In this document: positions 25,144 through 33,306 of the stretch, piece after piece
How the letters are laid out: every line of letters starts with the position of its first letter
Position numbering within the stretch: the first letter of the stretch is position 1
Assembly: GCF_900115675.1 (NCBI RefSeq)
Contig: NZ_FOXI01000002.1
Span: 62,001 to 126,000, forward strand
Length of the DNA stretch: 64,000 nt
Direction of reading: 5' to 3'
From: Halolamina pelagica
GTDB lineage: Archaea; Halobacteriota; Halobacteria; Halobacteriales; Haloferacaceae
Made by a program: the position numbers and the translations under genes
Notes under the pieces: model-generated
Database searches by the model: none
What the model saw: the letters and a program-made list of their open reading frames with translations, nothing else
Told to the model about the DNA's origin: nothing

Positions 25144-25854
25144 ATGACCTGGGTGAGCCTCTTCTCGGGCGGGAAGGACTCCGCGTGGGCGCTCCATCGC
25201 GCCCGGCAGGAGGGACTGGACGTCGGCCGGCTGTTGACCGTCCACCCGGCGGGGGACTCGTACATGTACCACACGCCAGCGACCCACCTCGCGGGCCTCG
25301 CCGCCGAGAGCATCGGCCTCCCGCTCGTCGAGGTCGAACCCGAGGCGTTCGGCGCCGACGACGTCGTCGACGCCGGCGCGCAGGGCGACGCCGAACTCGA
25401 ACCGCTGGAGGCTGCGCTCGAGCAGCTGGCCGACGAGCCGGGGTTCGATCTCACCGGCGTCACCGCCGGCGCCGTCGAGAGCGAGTTCCAGACCTCCCGG
25501 ATCGAGGGACTCTGTGATCGCCTCGGCATCGACCTGTTCGCGCCGCTGTGGCAGCGCGACCCGGTGACGCTCGCCGAGGAGATGCTCGAGGCCGGCTTCG
25601 AGATCAAGATCGTGCAGGTCGCCGCCGCGGGCCTCGACGAGTCGTGGCTGGGGCGCACGCTCGACGCGGAGGCGTTGTCGGAGCTGCGTGCGCTCAACGA
25701 GGAGTACGGCGTCCACGTGCTGGGCGAGGGCGGGGAGTTCGAGACGTTCGTCGTCGACGGGCCCCACATGGCCCGCCGGATCGCGATGGAGCTGGGCACC
25801 GAGTGGGAAGGCACCCGCGGCCACGTCGTCGTCGAAGACGCACGGCTCGAGTGA
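25144..25854 (+). CDS. dph6: Diphthine--ammonia ligase (Dph6-type)
   Basis: A 236-residue PP-loop ATP pyrophosphatase of the MJ0570/Dph6 family. It amidates diphthine on elongation factor 2, the last step of diphthamide synthesis. The N terminus carries the PP-loop FSGGKDSAWALH. The family segments AGAVESEFQTSRIE and LGEGGEFETFVVDGP are both present. ATG 25144 places the PP-loop at residues 8-13; an ATG at 25117 would add nine residues. Confidence 0.9.
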   Translation: MTWVSLFSGGKDSAWALHRARQEGLDVGRLLTVHPAGDSYMYHTPATHLAGLAAESIGLPLVEVEPEAFGADDVVDAGAQGDAELEPLEAALEQLADEPGFDLTGVTAGAVESEFQTSRIEGLCDRLGIDLFAPLWQRDPVTLAEEMLEAGFEIKIVQVAAAGLDESWLGRTLDAEALSELRALNEEYGVHVLGEGGEFETFVVDGPHMARRIAMELGTEWEGTRGHVVVEDARLE

Positions 25855-25931
25855 GCGGAACTGGGTTGGGCTGACGGGACGTCGGTACCTGACGGGGATT
25901 TCGTCCGACGCGATCTCTCGCCACCGGTGGG

Positions 25932-25939
25932 TTTATATA
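25932..25939 (+). promoter_or_regulatory. TATA box of the nhaC transcript
   Basis: TTTATATA in an otherwise GC-rich region, after the dph6-like stop. The expected transcription start is about 25-27 nt downstream (near 25962), leaving roughly 120 nt of leader before the nhaC ATG at 26083. The leader contains a 35-codon ORF (25983-26090). Confidence 0.6.
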
Positions 25940-25982
25940 CACTTGCCCGGGAGGGACAAGCTGTCACGGGTTGAGGTAACAC

Positions 25983-26090
25983 ATGTCACAGCTACGAACC
26001 GAACCCGAGTACGCGGCCGTCGGGTATCGTTCCGCACACTACGGGGACCGCTCCCCGGCGTACGGCTCCGGGGGTGATCACGATGGTTGA
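25983..26090 (+). CDS. Possible upstream ORF / leader peptide of nhaC
   Basis: ATG at 25983 opens a 35-codon frame (MSQLRTEPEYAAVGYRS onward) lying in the leader of the antiporter message, about 20 nt after the predicted transcription start. Its TGA (26088-26090) lies just past the nhaC ATG at 26083, in another frame, so translation of one could influence the other. No homology recognised; it may be non-coding. Confidence 0.3.
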   Translation: MSQLRTEPEYAAVGYRSAHYGDRSPAYGSGGDHDG

Positions 26091-27723
26091 TCCCGGCGGG
26101 TTGGTAGTACCCCTGCAGAGTTCCGAGTTCGGGGCGATCTCGCTGTTGCCGCCGCTGCTGGCCATCTTCCTGGCGATGATCACTCGCCGGGCGATCCTCT
26201 CGTTGTTCCTCGGCGTCTGGTCCGGTGCGGTGATCTACACCGGGGGGCACGGGGTCGTCACGACGCTGACGTGGACAGCCCAGTCGATCGGCGAGAGCCT
26301 GTTCAACGCCAAGATCCTGATGATCGTGATGTTCCTCGGCGCGGGGGTCGCGATGATCTGGCGGTTGGGCGGGGCACTCGCCATCGCCAACGCCGCCACC
26401 TCCCGGCTCGACTCCCAGCGCAAGGTGGGGGTGGCGACGTGGGTCTTCGGAATGCTGTGGTTCTTCGGGGACTACTCCAACACCGCGATCGTCGGCACGA
26501 CGATGCGGGACATGGCCGACGAGATGCGGATGTCCCGGGAGAAACTCTCCTACATCATCGACTCCACCGCCGCGCCGGTGGCGACGTTCGGCATCTCGAG
26601 TTGGGTGGTGTACCAGCTGAGTATGATCGACCAGGGGTACGAGTCCGCGGGGATCTCCGGGCAGGCGCCGGGCTCGTTCACGGTGTTCCTCCAGAGCATC
26701 CCGTTCAACATGTACTGCATCTTCGCGGTCGTGATGGTCGGGATCATCGTGCTGAGTCGGCGTGACTTCGGCGAGATGCTCGACGCCGAGCACCGCTCCT
26801 GGAAGGACGGGAAGGTGCTCCGCGACGATGCGACGCCGATGCAGAGCGCCGAGGAGAGCCTGGGCGACGTGGTGACCGACACGCCCAGCCTCCGGTTCTT
26901 CCTCATCCCGGTCGGCTCGCTGATCACGGTCGTCTTCGTCGGCGCCGCCTTCACCGGCGTCACCGGCGCGGGCGCAGGCGCTTCGTTCATCGAGATCGTC
27001 GACAACGCCGCGTTCGTCGACGCGCTGCTGTGGGGCTCGTTCACGATGGTCTCGATGGGGATCATCTCGGGCACCATCGCCGGCCTGATGGGTCTAGAGG
27101 AGGCGATGGAGACGGTGATCGACGGGTTCAGCATGATGCTGACGGCGGCGTCGATCCTGATCATGGCGTGGACCATCGGCGGCGTCACCACCACGCTCGA
27201 GACCGGGATCTACGTCACGAACGCCGCCCAGGCGTTCATCAGTCCCACGCTGCTGCCCGTGGTGATCCTGATCGCCTCCGCGATCATCGCGTTCTCCACC
27301 GGTACGTCGTGGGGGACGATGGCGATCGTGACGCCGATCGCGATCCCGCTGGCCTGGAACATCGGCGGCACGACGCCGGAGCTCCTGCCGGTCGCGGTCG
27401 GGACGGTGTTCAGCGGCGCCATCTTCGGCGACCACTGCTCGCCGATCTCGGACACGACGATCCTCTCGTCGACGTTCGCCGGCGCGGACCACATCGACCA
27501 CGTGCGGACCCAGATCTACTACGCGATGACGGTGATCACCGTCGCGATCCTGATGCTGCTGGTCTGGGGCGTGACCCGGATCACGCCGCTGATCCTGCTG
27601 CCGATCGGCGTCGGCGTGCTGTACGCCGTCGTCTACGGGCTCTCGGAGTGGGACGCCGGAAGGAAGGGGGTCGATCCGAAGGCTGCGTCGACGGATCAGC
27701 GATCGACGCCGTCGGACGACTGA
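26083..27723 (+). CDS. nhaC: NhaC-family Na+/H+ antiporter
   Basis: A 546-residue transporter with about 11-12 hydrophobic spans. NhaC landmarks are DYSNTAIVGTTMRD, TAAPVATFGISSWVVY and the highly conserved GDHCSPISDTTILSS near residue 450. It extrudes Na+ in exchange for protons at the plasma membrane, a core function for a halophile. ATG 26083 (MVDPGGL) is chosen; an in-frame GTG at 26074 is also possible. It has its own TATA box and a long leader. Confidence 0.92.
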   Translation: MVDPGGLVVPLQSSEFGAISLLPPLLAIFLAMITRRAILSLFLGVWSGAVIYTGGHGVVTTLTWTAQSIGESLFNAKILMIVMFLGAGVAMIWRLGGALAIANAATSRLDSQRKVGVATWVFGMLWFFGDYSNTAIVGTTMRDMADEMRMSREKLSYIIDSTAAPVATFGISSWVVYQLSMIDQGYESAGISGQAPGSFTVFLQSIPFNMYCIFAVVMVGIIVLSRRDFGEMLDAEHRSWKDGKVLRDDATPMQSAEESLGDVVTDTPSLRFFLIPVGSLITVVFVGAAFTGVTGAGAGASFIEIVDNAAFVDALLWGSFTMVSMGIISGTIAGLMGLEEAMETVIDGFSMMLTAASILIMAWTIGGVTTTLETGIYVTNAAQAFISPTLLPVVILIASAIIAFSTGTSWGTMAIVTPIAIPLAWNIGGTTPELLPVAVGTVFSGAIFGDHCSPISDTTILSSTFAGADHIDHVRTQIYYAMTVITVAILMLLVWGVTRITPLILLPIGVGVLYAVVYGLSEWDAGRKGVDPKAASTDQRSTPSDD

Positions 27724-27793
27724 CCCGCGGTGGCGGGCGGCCGCGGATCCGCGACGCCTCGATCGCGACGCCGTCGGCCCGACTTGGTTTTCG

Positions 27794-28030
27794 CTACTCC
27801 TCGCCCCGATACAGCGGCGAGTCCGTGTCGGTACAGCCGGGGCGCCCGCAGACGCCGGCCTCGTCGCCGGCGCGCTGGACGCCGGCGGCGAGTTCGGGGA
27901 GCTGCCACGTCGGCTCGTGGCCCGTCTCGGTGCGGTGGTCCTCGACGAACTCCCGAGCCGTCCCCAGCGAGTCGAACGTCTCGGACAGGTTACAGTCCGC
28001 GCAGGTGACCGTGACTCGTTTCTCGCTCAT
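27794..28030 (-). CDS. Small cysteine-rich (zinc-finger) haloarchaeal protein
   Basis: A 78-residue protein. CADC near the N terminus and CGRPGC near the C terminus form two Cys pairs, with a conserved H-x5-H (EDHRTETGH) between them, as in small zinc proteins. Function unknown. ATG 28030 gives MSEKRVTVTC; the upstream open frame is antisense to the cupin gene. It is convergent with nhaC. Confidence 0.65.
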   Translation of the reverse strand: MSEKRVTVTCADCNLSETFDSLGTAREFVEDHRTETGHEPTWQLPELAAGVQRAGDEAGVCGRPGCTDTDSPLYRGEE

Positions 28031-28157
28031 TACCGACCCTACCGGTGCCGGACACTTAGCCGTCGCGGACCCGGCTTCCCGCACCGACGGCGCAGGCGGC
28101 CGGCTGACGAACGTGTTCGACACAACGCGGAGGTCGACCGCGACGTGAGGGTCACGC

Positions 28158-28526
28158 ATGCCGGCAACCAGCGTCGACGCCGAGCGAACGTACGACGACG
28201 AACAGTTCTCCGCGCGTGGGTTTTTCCAGACCGAGCGCTCCAAGACCGTCTGTGGCTACTTCGAGCCCGGGCAGTTCATCCCGGTCCACGCGCCCGACAG
28301 CGACGTGACCGTCGTCGTCCACTCGGGCCACGGCGTCGTCCGCGACGGCGGGCGGACCCACGAGGTCGGCCCCGGCTCCGTCGTGACGGTGCCCGCCGGC
28401 GAGAAGCGCGGGGTGAAAGCCGGCGAGGAGCGACTGGAGGCCGTGCTCGTGACGGCGCCGCCGCCGACCGACGCCGAGCACGAGCCGGTCCGGAGGGGAC
28501 TCGAAAACGACGAGTTCGAGCCTTGA
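28158..28526 (+). CDS. Cupin-domain protein
   Basis: A 122-residue single-domain beta-barrel. Cupin motif 1 is approximated by GQFIPVHAPDSDVTVVVHSGHG and motif 2 by VGPGSVVTVPAGEKRGVKA. Both canonical metal-binding histidine sets are incomplete, so metal binding is uncertain. Role unknown. Its stop is one base away from the convergent membrane-protein gene. Confidence 0.8.
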   Translation: MPATSVDAERTYDDEQFSARGFFQTERSKTVCGYFEPGQFIPVHAPDSDVTVVVHSGHGVVRDGGRTHEVGPGSVVTVPAGEKRGVKAGEERLEAVLVTAPPPTDAEHEPVRRGLENDEFEP

Positions 28527-28527
28527 A

Positions 28528-29271
28528 CTACCCTTCGTCGACCATCGCGAGCCGGCGGGTGTACCGCCGGACCAACGCGCCGTCCTCGTCCTGGAGCACG
28601 ACGGTGAACCGCTTCTCCCCGGTGACGGTCTCCATCTCGCGCTCGTGGACGGTGAACTCGTAGGGCGGATCGTCGTCGACGAGCAGCCGGTCGTCGCCGC
28701 TCCGGACCTCGATGCTGTCGACACCGTCGGTCTCGCTCAGGTGGCAGTGGACCGCGGTCCCGTTCTCCGTCGTCGACTTCGTACAGAGCAGGTCCGGGCT
28801 CACGTCGGCGCCGCCGGACTCGAGCGCGCTCTGGAAGTCGACGACCATCGGTCCGGCCGGGAACGTCCCCAACACGACGACGGCGACCAGAAACAGGGCG
28901 AGCATGCCGTTGGGCAGTCGCTTCCCGAGGCGCTGACGGACGCCCGTCGCCCGCCGCCACCGGAACGCGAGCGGAAGCACCACGAGGTGGTGGATCGGCC
29001 CGTAGAGGATCAGCAGGAACCCGTACGCCATCGGGTACCGCAACAGCTCGAGCGAGGGGTTGTACGAGTACAGCAGGTTCGCGCCGGCCCAGAGGAAGAA
29101 GCCGAAGAACACCAGCCCGCCGGCTTTCAGTACCTGCCAGCTGGTCGAGTTGGCGTAGTAGACCGTCTTGAGCGAGCTCCAAGCGTTGCCGACGAGGTCG
29201 CGAACGCCGACCGACGGCTCCTGGGGGCTCGGCCCGTCCTCGCCGTCGACGGGAGCGTCACCCATCGTCAC
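28528..29271 (-). CDS. Membrane protein at the end of the NO reductase-like operon, unknown function
   Basis: A 247-residue protein with three transmembrane spans (about residues 48-68, 78-103 and 122-143) followed by an approximately 100-residue domain that begins around a cysteine (DLLCTKS) and contains CHLSETDGV. The C-terminal domain is predicted to be beta-rich and extracytoplasmic. The ATG overlaps the ctaB stop by 4 nt, so it is coexpressed with ctaB and the heme-copper subunits and may be an assembly or accessory protein. I do not recognise the family. Confidence 0.7.
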   Translation of the reverse strand: MTMGDAPVDGEDGPSPQEPSVGVRDLVGNAWSSLKTVYYANSTSWQVLKAGGLVFFGFFLWAGANLLYSYNPSLELLRYPMAYGFLLILYGPIHHLVVLPLAFRWRRATGVRQRLGKRLPNGMLALFLVAVVVLGTFPAGPMVVDFQSALESGGADVSPDLLCTKSTTENGTAVHCHLSETDGVDSIEVRSGDDRLLVDDDPPYEFTVHEREMETVTGEKRFTVVLQDEDGALVRRYTRRLAMVDEG

Positions 29272-30323
29272 TCACCCTTCCCGGGCCGTTCGTACTCCCG
29301 GGCCATCCGGAGTCGGAACGCCGCCATCCCGGCGCTCAGCCGGTCGGTCACGGGGCGCCACTCCCCGCCGACCGACGACGGCACGCCGCGAAGCGACGGT
29401 CGTGCAGTCCACATCCCGACGAACAGGGCCGGCACCGCCGCCAGCGACAGGAGCTGACTCCACGGCGACAGTCCGGGGGCGACGCCGCCGACGCCCCAGG
29501 CCGCGAACAGGACGGCGAGGAACAGGTTCGAGGTGAAGAACGCGCGAACCGCCGCGCGTTCGGTGCCGGCTTCGAGGAACGGCCGGAACCCGACCACGAA
29601 CAGCGCGCTCCCGAGGGCGGCGGTGACGGCGTACGGCGGGCCGGCGAACGGAACGACGGCGGCGACGGTCGCGACCGTCGACCAGACCGCGTAGCGGATC
29701 CCCCGCTGGACCCGGGCCGTCGAGACGACCACCGGGAGCGTCGGCACGTCGACCGACGCGAACTCGTCGCGGTACACGTACCCCAGCGCCCACGCGTGGG
29801 CGGGCGTCCACGCGAACACGACGAGGGCCATCAGGATCGGTTCGACCGTGAGCGGGCGGACGGCGGTCCAGCCCGCGAGCACGGGGAACGAGCCCGCGGA
29901 GCCCCCGAGGACGACCCCGAGCCAGTGGCGTCGCTTGAGCGCCACCGTGTAGAGACCGACGTAGGCGGCGAACCCGAGCAGCATGTACACGACCGCGCGC
30001 GCGGGCAGTAGGGCGAGGCCGACAGCGGTCCCGATCAGCAGTAGCGTCGCCGCGAACCCGGCGGCGACGCGGTGATCGAGCCGGCCGCTCGGGAGCGGCC
30101 TGTCGGCGGTTCGCTCCATGTGCCGGTCGAGGTGTCGGTCGTACCAGCAGTTCCACGCCGCCGCGCTGGCGGCGACGCAAGCGCCGGCGACGACGAACCC
30201 GGCCAGCGTCGCCACCGAGGCGCCGCCGGCTGCCAGCAGCGAGAACGCGCCGGTGACCGACAGCAGCGTCACGATGCGCGGTTTGACCAGCGACCAGAGG
30301 TGGGTAGGGAGTTCGGTATCCAT
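29268..30323 (-). CDS. ctaB: Protoheme IX farnesyltransferase (heme O synthase)
   Basis: A 351-residue UbiA-superfamily prenyltransferase with about eight to nine spans that adds farnesyl to heme B to make heme O. The prenyl-diphosphate site is visible as YDRHLDRHMERTADRPLP (D-x3-D plus RT..RPLP). The second Asp-rich loop is weak. It sits 3 nt after the catalytic heme-copper subunit, so it probably supplies the O- or A-type heme of this enzyme. Confidence 0.93.
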   Translation of the reverse strand: MDTELPTHLWSLVKPRIVTLLSVTGAFSLLAAGGASVATLAGFVVAGACVAASAAAWNCWYDRHLDRHMERTADRPLPSGRLDHRVAAGFAATLLLIGTAVGLALLPARAVVYMLLGFAAYVGLYTVALKRRHWLGVVLGGSAGSFPVLAGWTAVRPLTVEPILMALVVFAWTPAHAWALGYVYRDEFASVDVPTLPVVVSTARVQRGIRYAVWSTVATVAAVVPFAGPPYAVTAALGSALFVVGFRPFLEAGTERAAVRAFFTSNLFLAVLFAAWGVGGVAPGLSPWSQLLSLAAVPALFVGMWTARPSLRGVPSSVGGEWRPVTDRLSAGMAAFRLRMAREYERPGKGE

Positions 30324-30326
30324 GTG

Positions 30327-32039
30327 TCAGGGGCCGATCTGCCAGATCGTCGAGAGCAGGTACCAGTTCAGCGCCCAGAGCGTGACGAAGGCGCCGAGGA
30401 ACACGAGACAGAGCGTGAACGTCCCGCGCATGCTGTAGGCGTGGGCGGCTTTCCCCTCGCCACCGTCGGCGGCCGTGCGTCGAACGTCGCCCACCGGGCC
30501 GCCCTCGAACGGTTCCCCGAACAGCAGCGAGGCGAGGGCGACGACGACGAACAGCGCGCCGCCGAGGATGGACAGGATCGCGGCGACGCCGAACACCACG
30601 AAGAACGGTTTGGCCGGCGAGAAGCTGAACGCCGTCCCGGGGATGTCCATCACCGAGGGGTGACGCCGGGGCACGCCGAACAGGATGCCCGTGTACATCA
30701 TCATCAGGACGGTCAGCCCCATCGCGCCGCCGTAGAGGAACGGCTGGATCCTCGCGAGCGGGCCGAACGACCAGTCCCGGCCGAACACCAGCCTGAGGAC
30801 GTAGTAGCCCAGCCCCATGAACGCGAGTGTCGTCCCGGTGGCGACGGTCGCGTGGAAGTGCCCGACCGTCGCGAGCGTGTTGTGCCAGGTCATGTTGAGC
30901 TGCATCTGGCCCATCATGACGCCGGTGATCCCGCCGAGGAAGCCGAAGAGGATGATGCTCAGGATCGTCGCGGAGAAGCCCGGATCGTCCCAGGGGCTGC
31001 TCCAGAGCCAGCCGAACAGGCCGCCGGCTTTCCCCTTCGCACGGCGACCGACCTCGAGGCCGGCCGGGATCGCGAAGGCGTGGATCATGCTCGCCACCAC
31101 CGCCCCGTAGGCGGCGTAGGAGGTGTTCCACATCCGCCAGCCCGCGGAGACGACGGGGTCGGACATCAGGTGGTGGGCCGCCCCCATGTTGATGAAGAAC
31201 AGGTAGAGCACGAACGCCGCCCGGGAGACCTTCTGGCTCGCGACGACGGCGCCGCCGACGACGTGGGTCAGGAAGTACCAGACGGTGATCATCGCCAGCA
31301 GGTTGATCTGCTGGCTCCCGTGGCCGATGATCCAGTACATCTGTCGGTAGAACGCCGGGTCGAGGCTCTCGAAGTAGCCCACGCGCCACAGCAGCGTCGG
31401 CACGTAGGTGATCAGCCCGCCCAGCAGCGCTTCGAGCGCGACGACGCTCGTGATGAACGCGCCGAAGGTGACCAGCGGGAGCGTCTCGCTCGGGTGCTCC
31501 TGCTGGTGGTTCCAGAGCGTCGCGAGGAACGGCACCGCGGCGACGATGGCGCCGAGGACGAACACGGTCGCGCCCAGGTAGAACTGCCAACTCGACGGCA
31601 GCGGGACGTACGACGTGAGCAGCGGCGCCTGGTTTGGGTACTCGGTCAGCAGGATGGCGGCGTTCACCAGCACCGCGCCCGCCGCCATGATCACCCACCC
31701 GACCTTCGCCACGCTGGGCAGCGAGAGTCGGCGGCCGAGCACGAACGGGCCGCCCACGTAGAGGATGGCGATCTCCATGAACACCATCCAGAAGATGAGC
31801 AGGTTCCAGGCGTGGACGCTCAGGTACGTGTAGAAGTCGCCCGCCGAGAGCAGGCCGACCAGCTCCCAGCGGGTCATCGCGACCGCCAGCGCGAAGACGC
31901 CCCCGATCGCGAGCGCGAGGATCGCGGTCAACCCGTACAGCTTCACCATGTCCTCGGCGGACTTGTGGATGGTGAGGCCGGTGACGTTACACTCGCGGAA
32001 CCCGTCGTCGTCGTACTCGTAGGTGCTGAAGCCGAACAT
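30327..32039 (-). CDS. Heme-copper oxidoreductase subunit I lacking the catalytic tyrosine (probable NO reductase, eNOR-like)
   Basis: A 570-residue, roughly 14-span protein. All metal ligands are present: low-spin heme His76 and His396, CuB His240 and His289-His290, high-spin heme His394 (GHFHAT). The covalent His-Tyr cofactor of A- and B-type oxygen reductases needs Tyr four residues after His240, but residue 244 is Gln (GHGSQQ). The alternative C-type tyrosine position six residues before His289 is Ile283. Glu89 and Glu203 lie in membrane helices near the site. This pattern fits the B-family-derived NO reductases proposed from sequence (eNOR group) better than an oxidase. Annotation pipelines would call it cytochrome c oxidase subunit I. 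Confidence 0.85.
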   Translation of the reverse strand: MFGFSTYEYDDDGFRECNVTGLTIHKSAEDMVKLYGLTAILALAIGGVFALAVAMTRWELVGLLSAGDFYTYLSVHAWNLLIFWMVFMEIAILYVGGPFVLGRRLSLPSVAKVGWVIMAAGAVLVNAAILLTEYPNQAPLLTSYVPLPSSWQFYLGATVFVLGAIVAAVPFLATLWNHQQEHPSETLPLVTFGAFITSVVALEALLGGLITYVPTLLWRVGYFESLDPAFYRQMYWIIGHGSQQINLLAMITVWYFLTHVVGGAVVASQKVSRAAFVLYLFFINMGAAHHLMSDPVVSAGWRMWNTSYAAYGAVVASMIHAFAIPAGLEVGRRAKGKAGGLFGWLWSSPWDDPGFSATILSIILFGFLGGITGVMMGQMQLNMTWHNTLATVGHFHATVATGTTLAFMGLGYYVLRLVFGRDWSFGPLARIQPFLYGGAMGLTVLMMMYTGILFGVPRRHPSVMDIPGTAFSFSPAKPFFVVFGVAAILSILGGALFVVVALASLLFGEPFEGGPVGDVRRTAADGGEGKAAHAYSMRGTFTLCLVFLGAFVTLWALNWYLLSTIWQIGP

Positions 32040-33029
32040 CTAGACCACCTCCACGACGCCCTTCATCCCCATGCCGAGATGGGGCTCGCAGTAGTACTTG
32101 TACACGCCGCCCGTCTCGAACGTGTGTTCGAAGCTGAACCCCTCGTTCTCGATCGACTCGTGGCCCGCCCAGTCGGCGCCGTCTGGCTGGGAGTCGACCA
32201 GCACGTTGTGGGTGTTCGACGCCCACTCGAACGTGACCGTCGTCCCCTGTGACACCGAGACGGCCGGCGGGTCGAAGGCGTACGGGCCGCCGTTGCCCTC
32301 GGCGCCGACGGTGACGGTGACCTGGTCGGAGCCGGTCTCGTCGACGGTCGTCCCGTCGTAGTTCCCGGTTGCGCCGCCGCTGGCGTCGCCGGTGAACCAG
32401 CCGCCGTAGTCGGCGTTCCCGCCGTCGCCACTTGATCCGTCGCCGCCCTCCGCCGGCGGCGAGACGGCGGACTCGTCGTAGTCCCGCACGAGGAACTTCC
32501 CGTGCATCGAGCGGTGGCCCTCGCCACAGAACTCGTTGCAGACCACGTGGTAGGTGCCCGGGTCGTCGAAGGACATCTCCAGCACCCACTCGTAGCCCGG
32601 CAGGATCTGCAGCGAGATCTGCTGGCTCAGGTTGTCCGCGTTGCGCACGGAGAACCCGTGTTGCACGTCGTAGGAGCCGAGGTGGAACCGGTAGGTCTCC
32701 CCCGGCTTGAGCACGGCCGGGAGTCCGTCCCAGCCCCACTGGAGCGCCCCGACGTACACGTCGTTCCCGGCGGGGACGAGCAGCTCCTCGCCGTCGACGG
32801 TCAGGGTGCCCGCCGACCGTTTGTACCCCTGGACCTTCTCCCGGAGGCGCTCGGTGGAGACCTGGTAGGTCTGGCCGGTCTGGTTCTGCTCGCCGAACTC
32901 GGTCCAGCCGAGCATCCAGCCGAACAGCGTCAGCGCCCACACGCCGCTGATGCCCAGCCAGATGGACTCACGGCGATTGATCTTCTCGCTCCACCAGTCG
33001 CCGTCGGGGGAGGTGAGTGGTGAGTCCAT
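32040..33029 (-). CDS. Heme-copper oxidoreductase subunit II: CuA domain fused to a halocyanin
   Basis: A 329-residue protein. One N-terminal membrane anchor (about 24-42) is followed by a CuA cupredoxin domain with His124, Cys164, Cys168, His172 and Met175 (VVCNEFCGEGHRSM). A Gly/Asp/Ser-rich linker (about 190-232) leads to a second cupredoxin, halocyanin-like, with His274, Cys314, His317 and Met320 or Met322 (YYCEPHLGMGM). Electrons would pass from the tethered blue-copper domain to CuA and on to subunit I. The subunit I gene follows directly after this stop. Confidence 0.88.
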   Translation of the reverse strand: MDSPLTSPDGDWWSEKINRRESIWLGISGVWALTLFGWMLGWTEFGEQNQTGQTYQVSTERLREKVQGYKRSAGTLTVDGEELLVPAGNDVYVGALQWGWDGLPAVLKPGETYRFHLGSYDVQHGFSVRNADNLSQQISLQILPGYEWVLEMSFDDPGTYHVVCNEFCGEGHRSMHGKFLVRDYDESAVSPPAEGGDGSSGDGGNADYGGWFTGDASGGATGNYDGTTVDETGSDQVTVTVGAEGNGGPYAFDPPAVSVSQGTTVTFEWASNTHNVLVDSQPDGADWAGHESIENEGFSFEHTFETGGVYKYYCEPHLGMGMKGVVEVV

Positions 33030-33035
33030 CGTGGA

Positions 33036-33179
33036 TCACCCCAGCGGGACCGTCAGCACGTCAACGATTCCCCAGACGACGTACGCCAGCATCCAGAAGA
33101 TGATGGCGGCGAGCGCGAGGAGCCAGACGCTGTCCAGCAACTGCTGTTGCCACGGTGGCGTCTCTCTGTCCGTCGACAT
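33036..33179 (-). CDS. Small single-span subunit of the heme-copper complex
   Basis: A 47-residue protein. A polar N terminus (MSTDRETPPWQQQ) is followed by one transmembrane helix from DSVWLLALAAIIFWML to about residue 40. It lies 6 nt upstream of subunit II on the same strand and is first in the operon. Small one-helix subunits are common in B-type heme-copper enzymes, so it is probably a structural subunit. Too short for standard gene callers to rate well. Confidence 0.65.
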   Translation of the reverse strand: MSTDRETPPWQQQLLDSVWLLALAAIIFWMLAYVVWGIVDVLTVPLG

Positions 33180-33217
33180 ACTCGATACAGGAAGGAACAG
33201 TACCCTGAACGTACTCC

Positions 33218-33229
33218 CGAACGTATTCG
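33218..33229 (-). promoter_or_regulatory. CGAA-N4-TTCG inverted repeat (NarO-box-like) upstream of the NO reductase-like operon
   Basis: CGAACGTATTCG lies 39-50 nt before the first start codon of the operon (33179). It matches the CGAA-N4-TTCG motif I recall being reported for the haloarchaeal denitrification regulator NarO. A related half-matching copy (GAACGTACTC, 33207-33216) lies 12 bp away. No clear TATA box is visible. The 8 defined bases could occur by chance. Confidence 0.4.
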
Positions 33230-33306
33230 CCAGCGGCGTCGAGACTGCAGGGAGACTCGACTCGCGACTCGGACGGTCGTGGAGGAAAAGCGGTCGAAAC
33301 GGCGTC

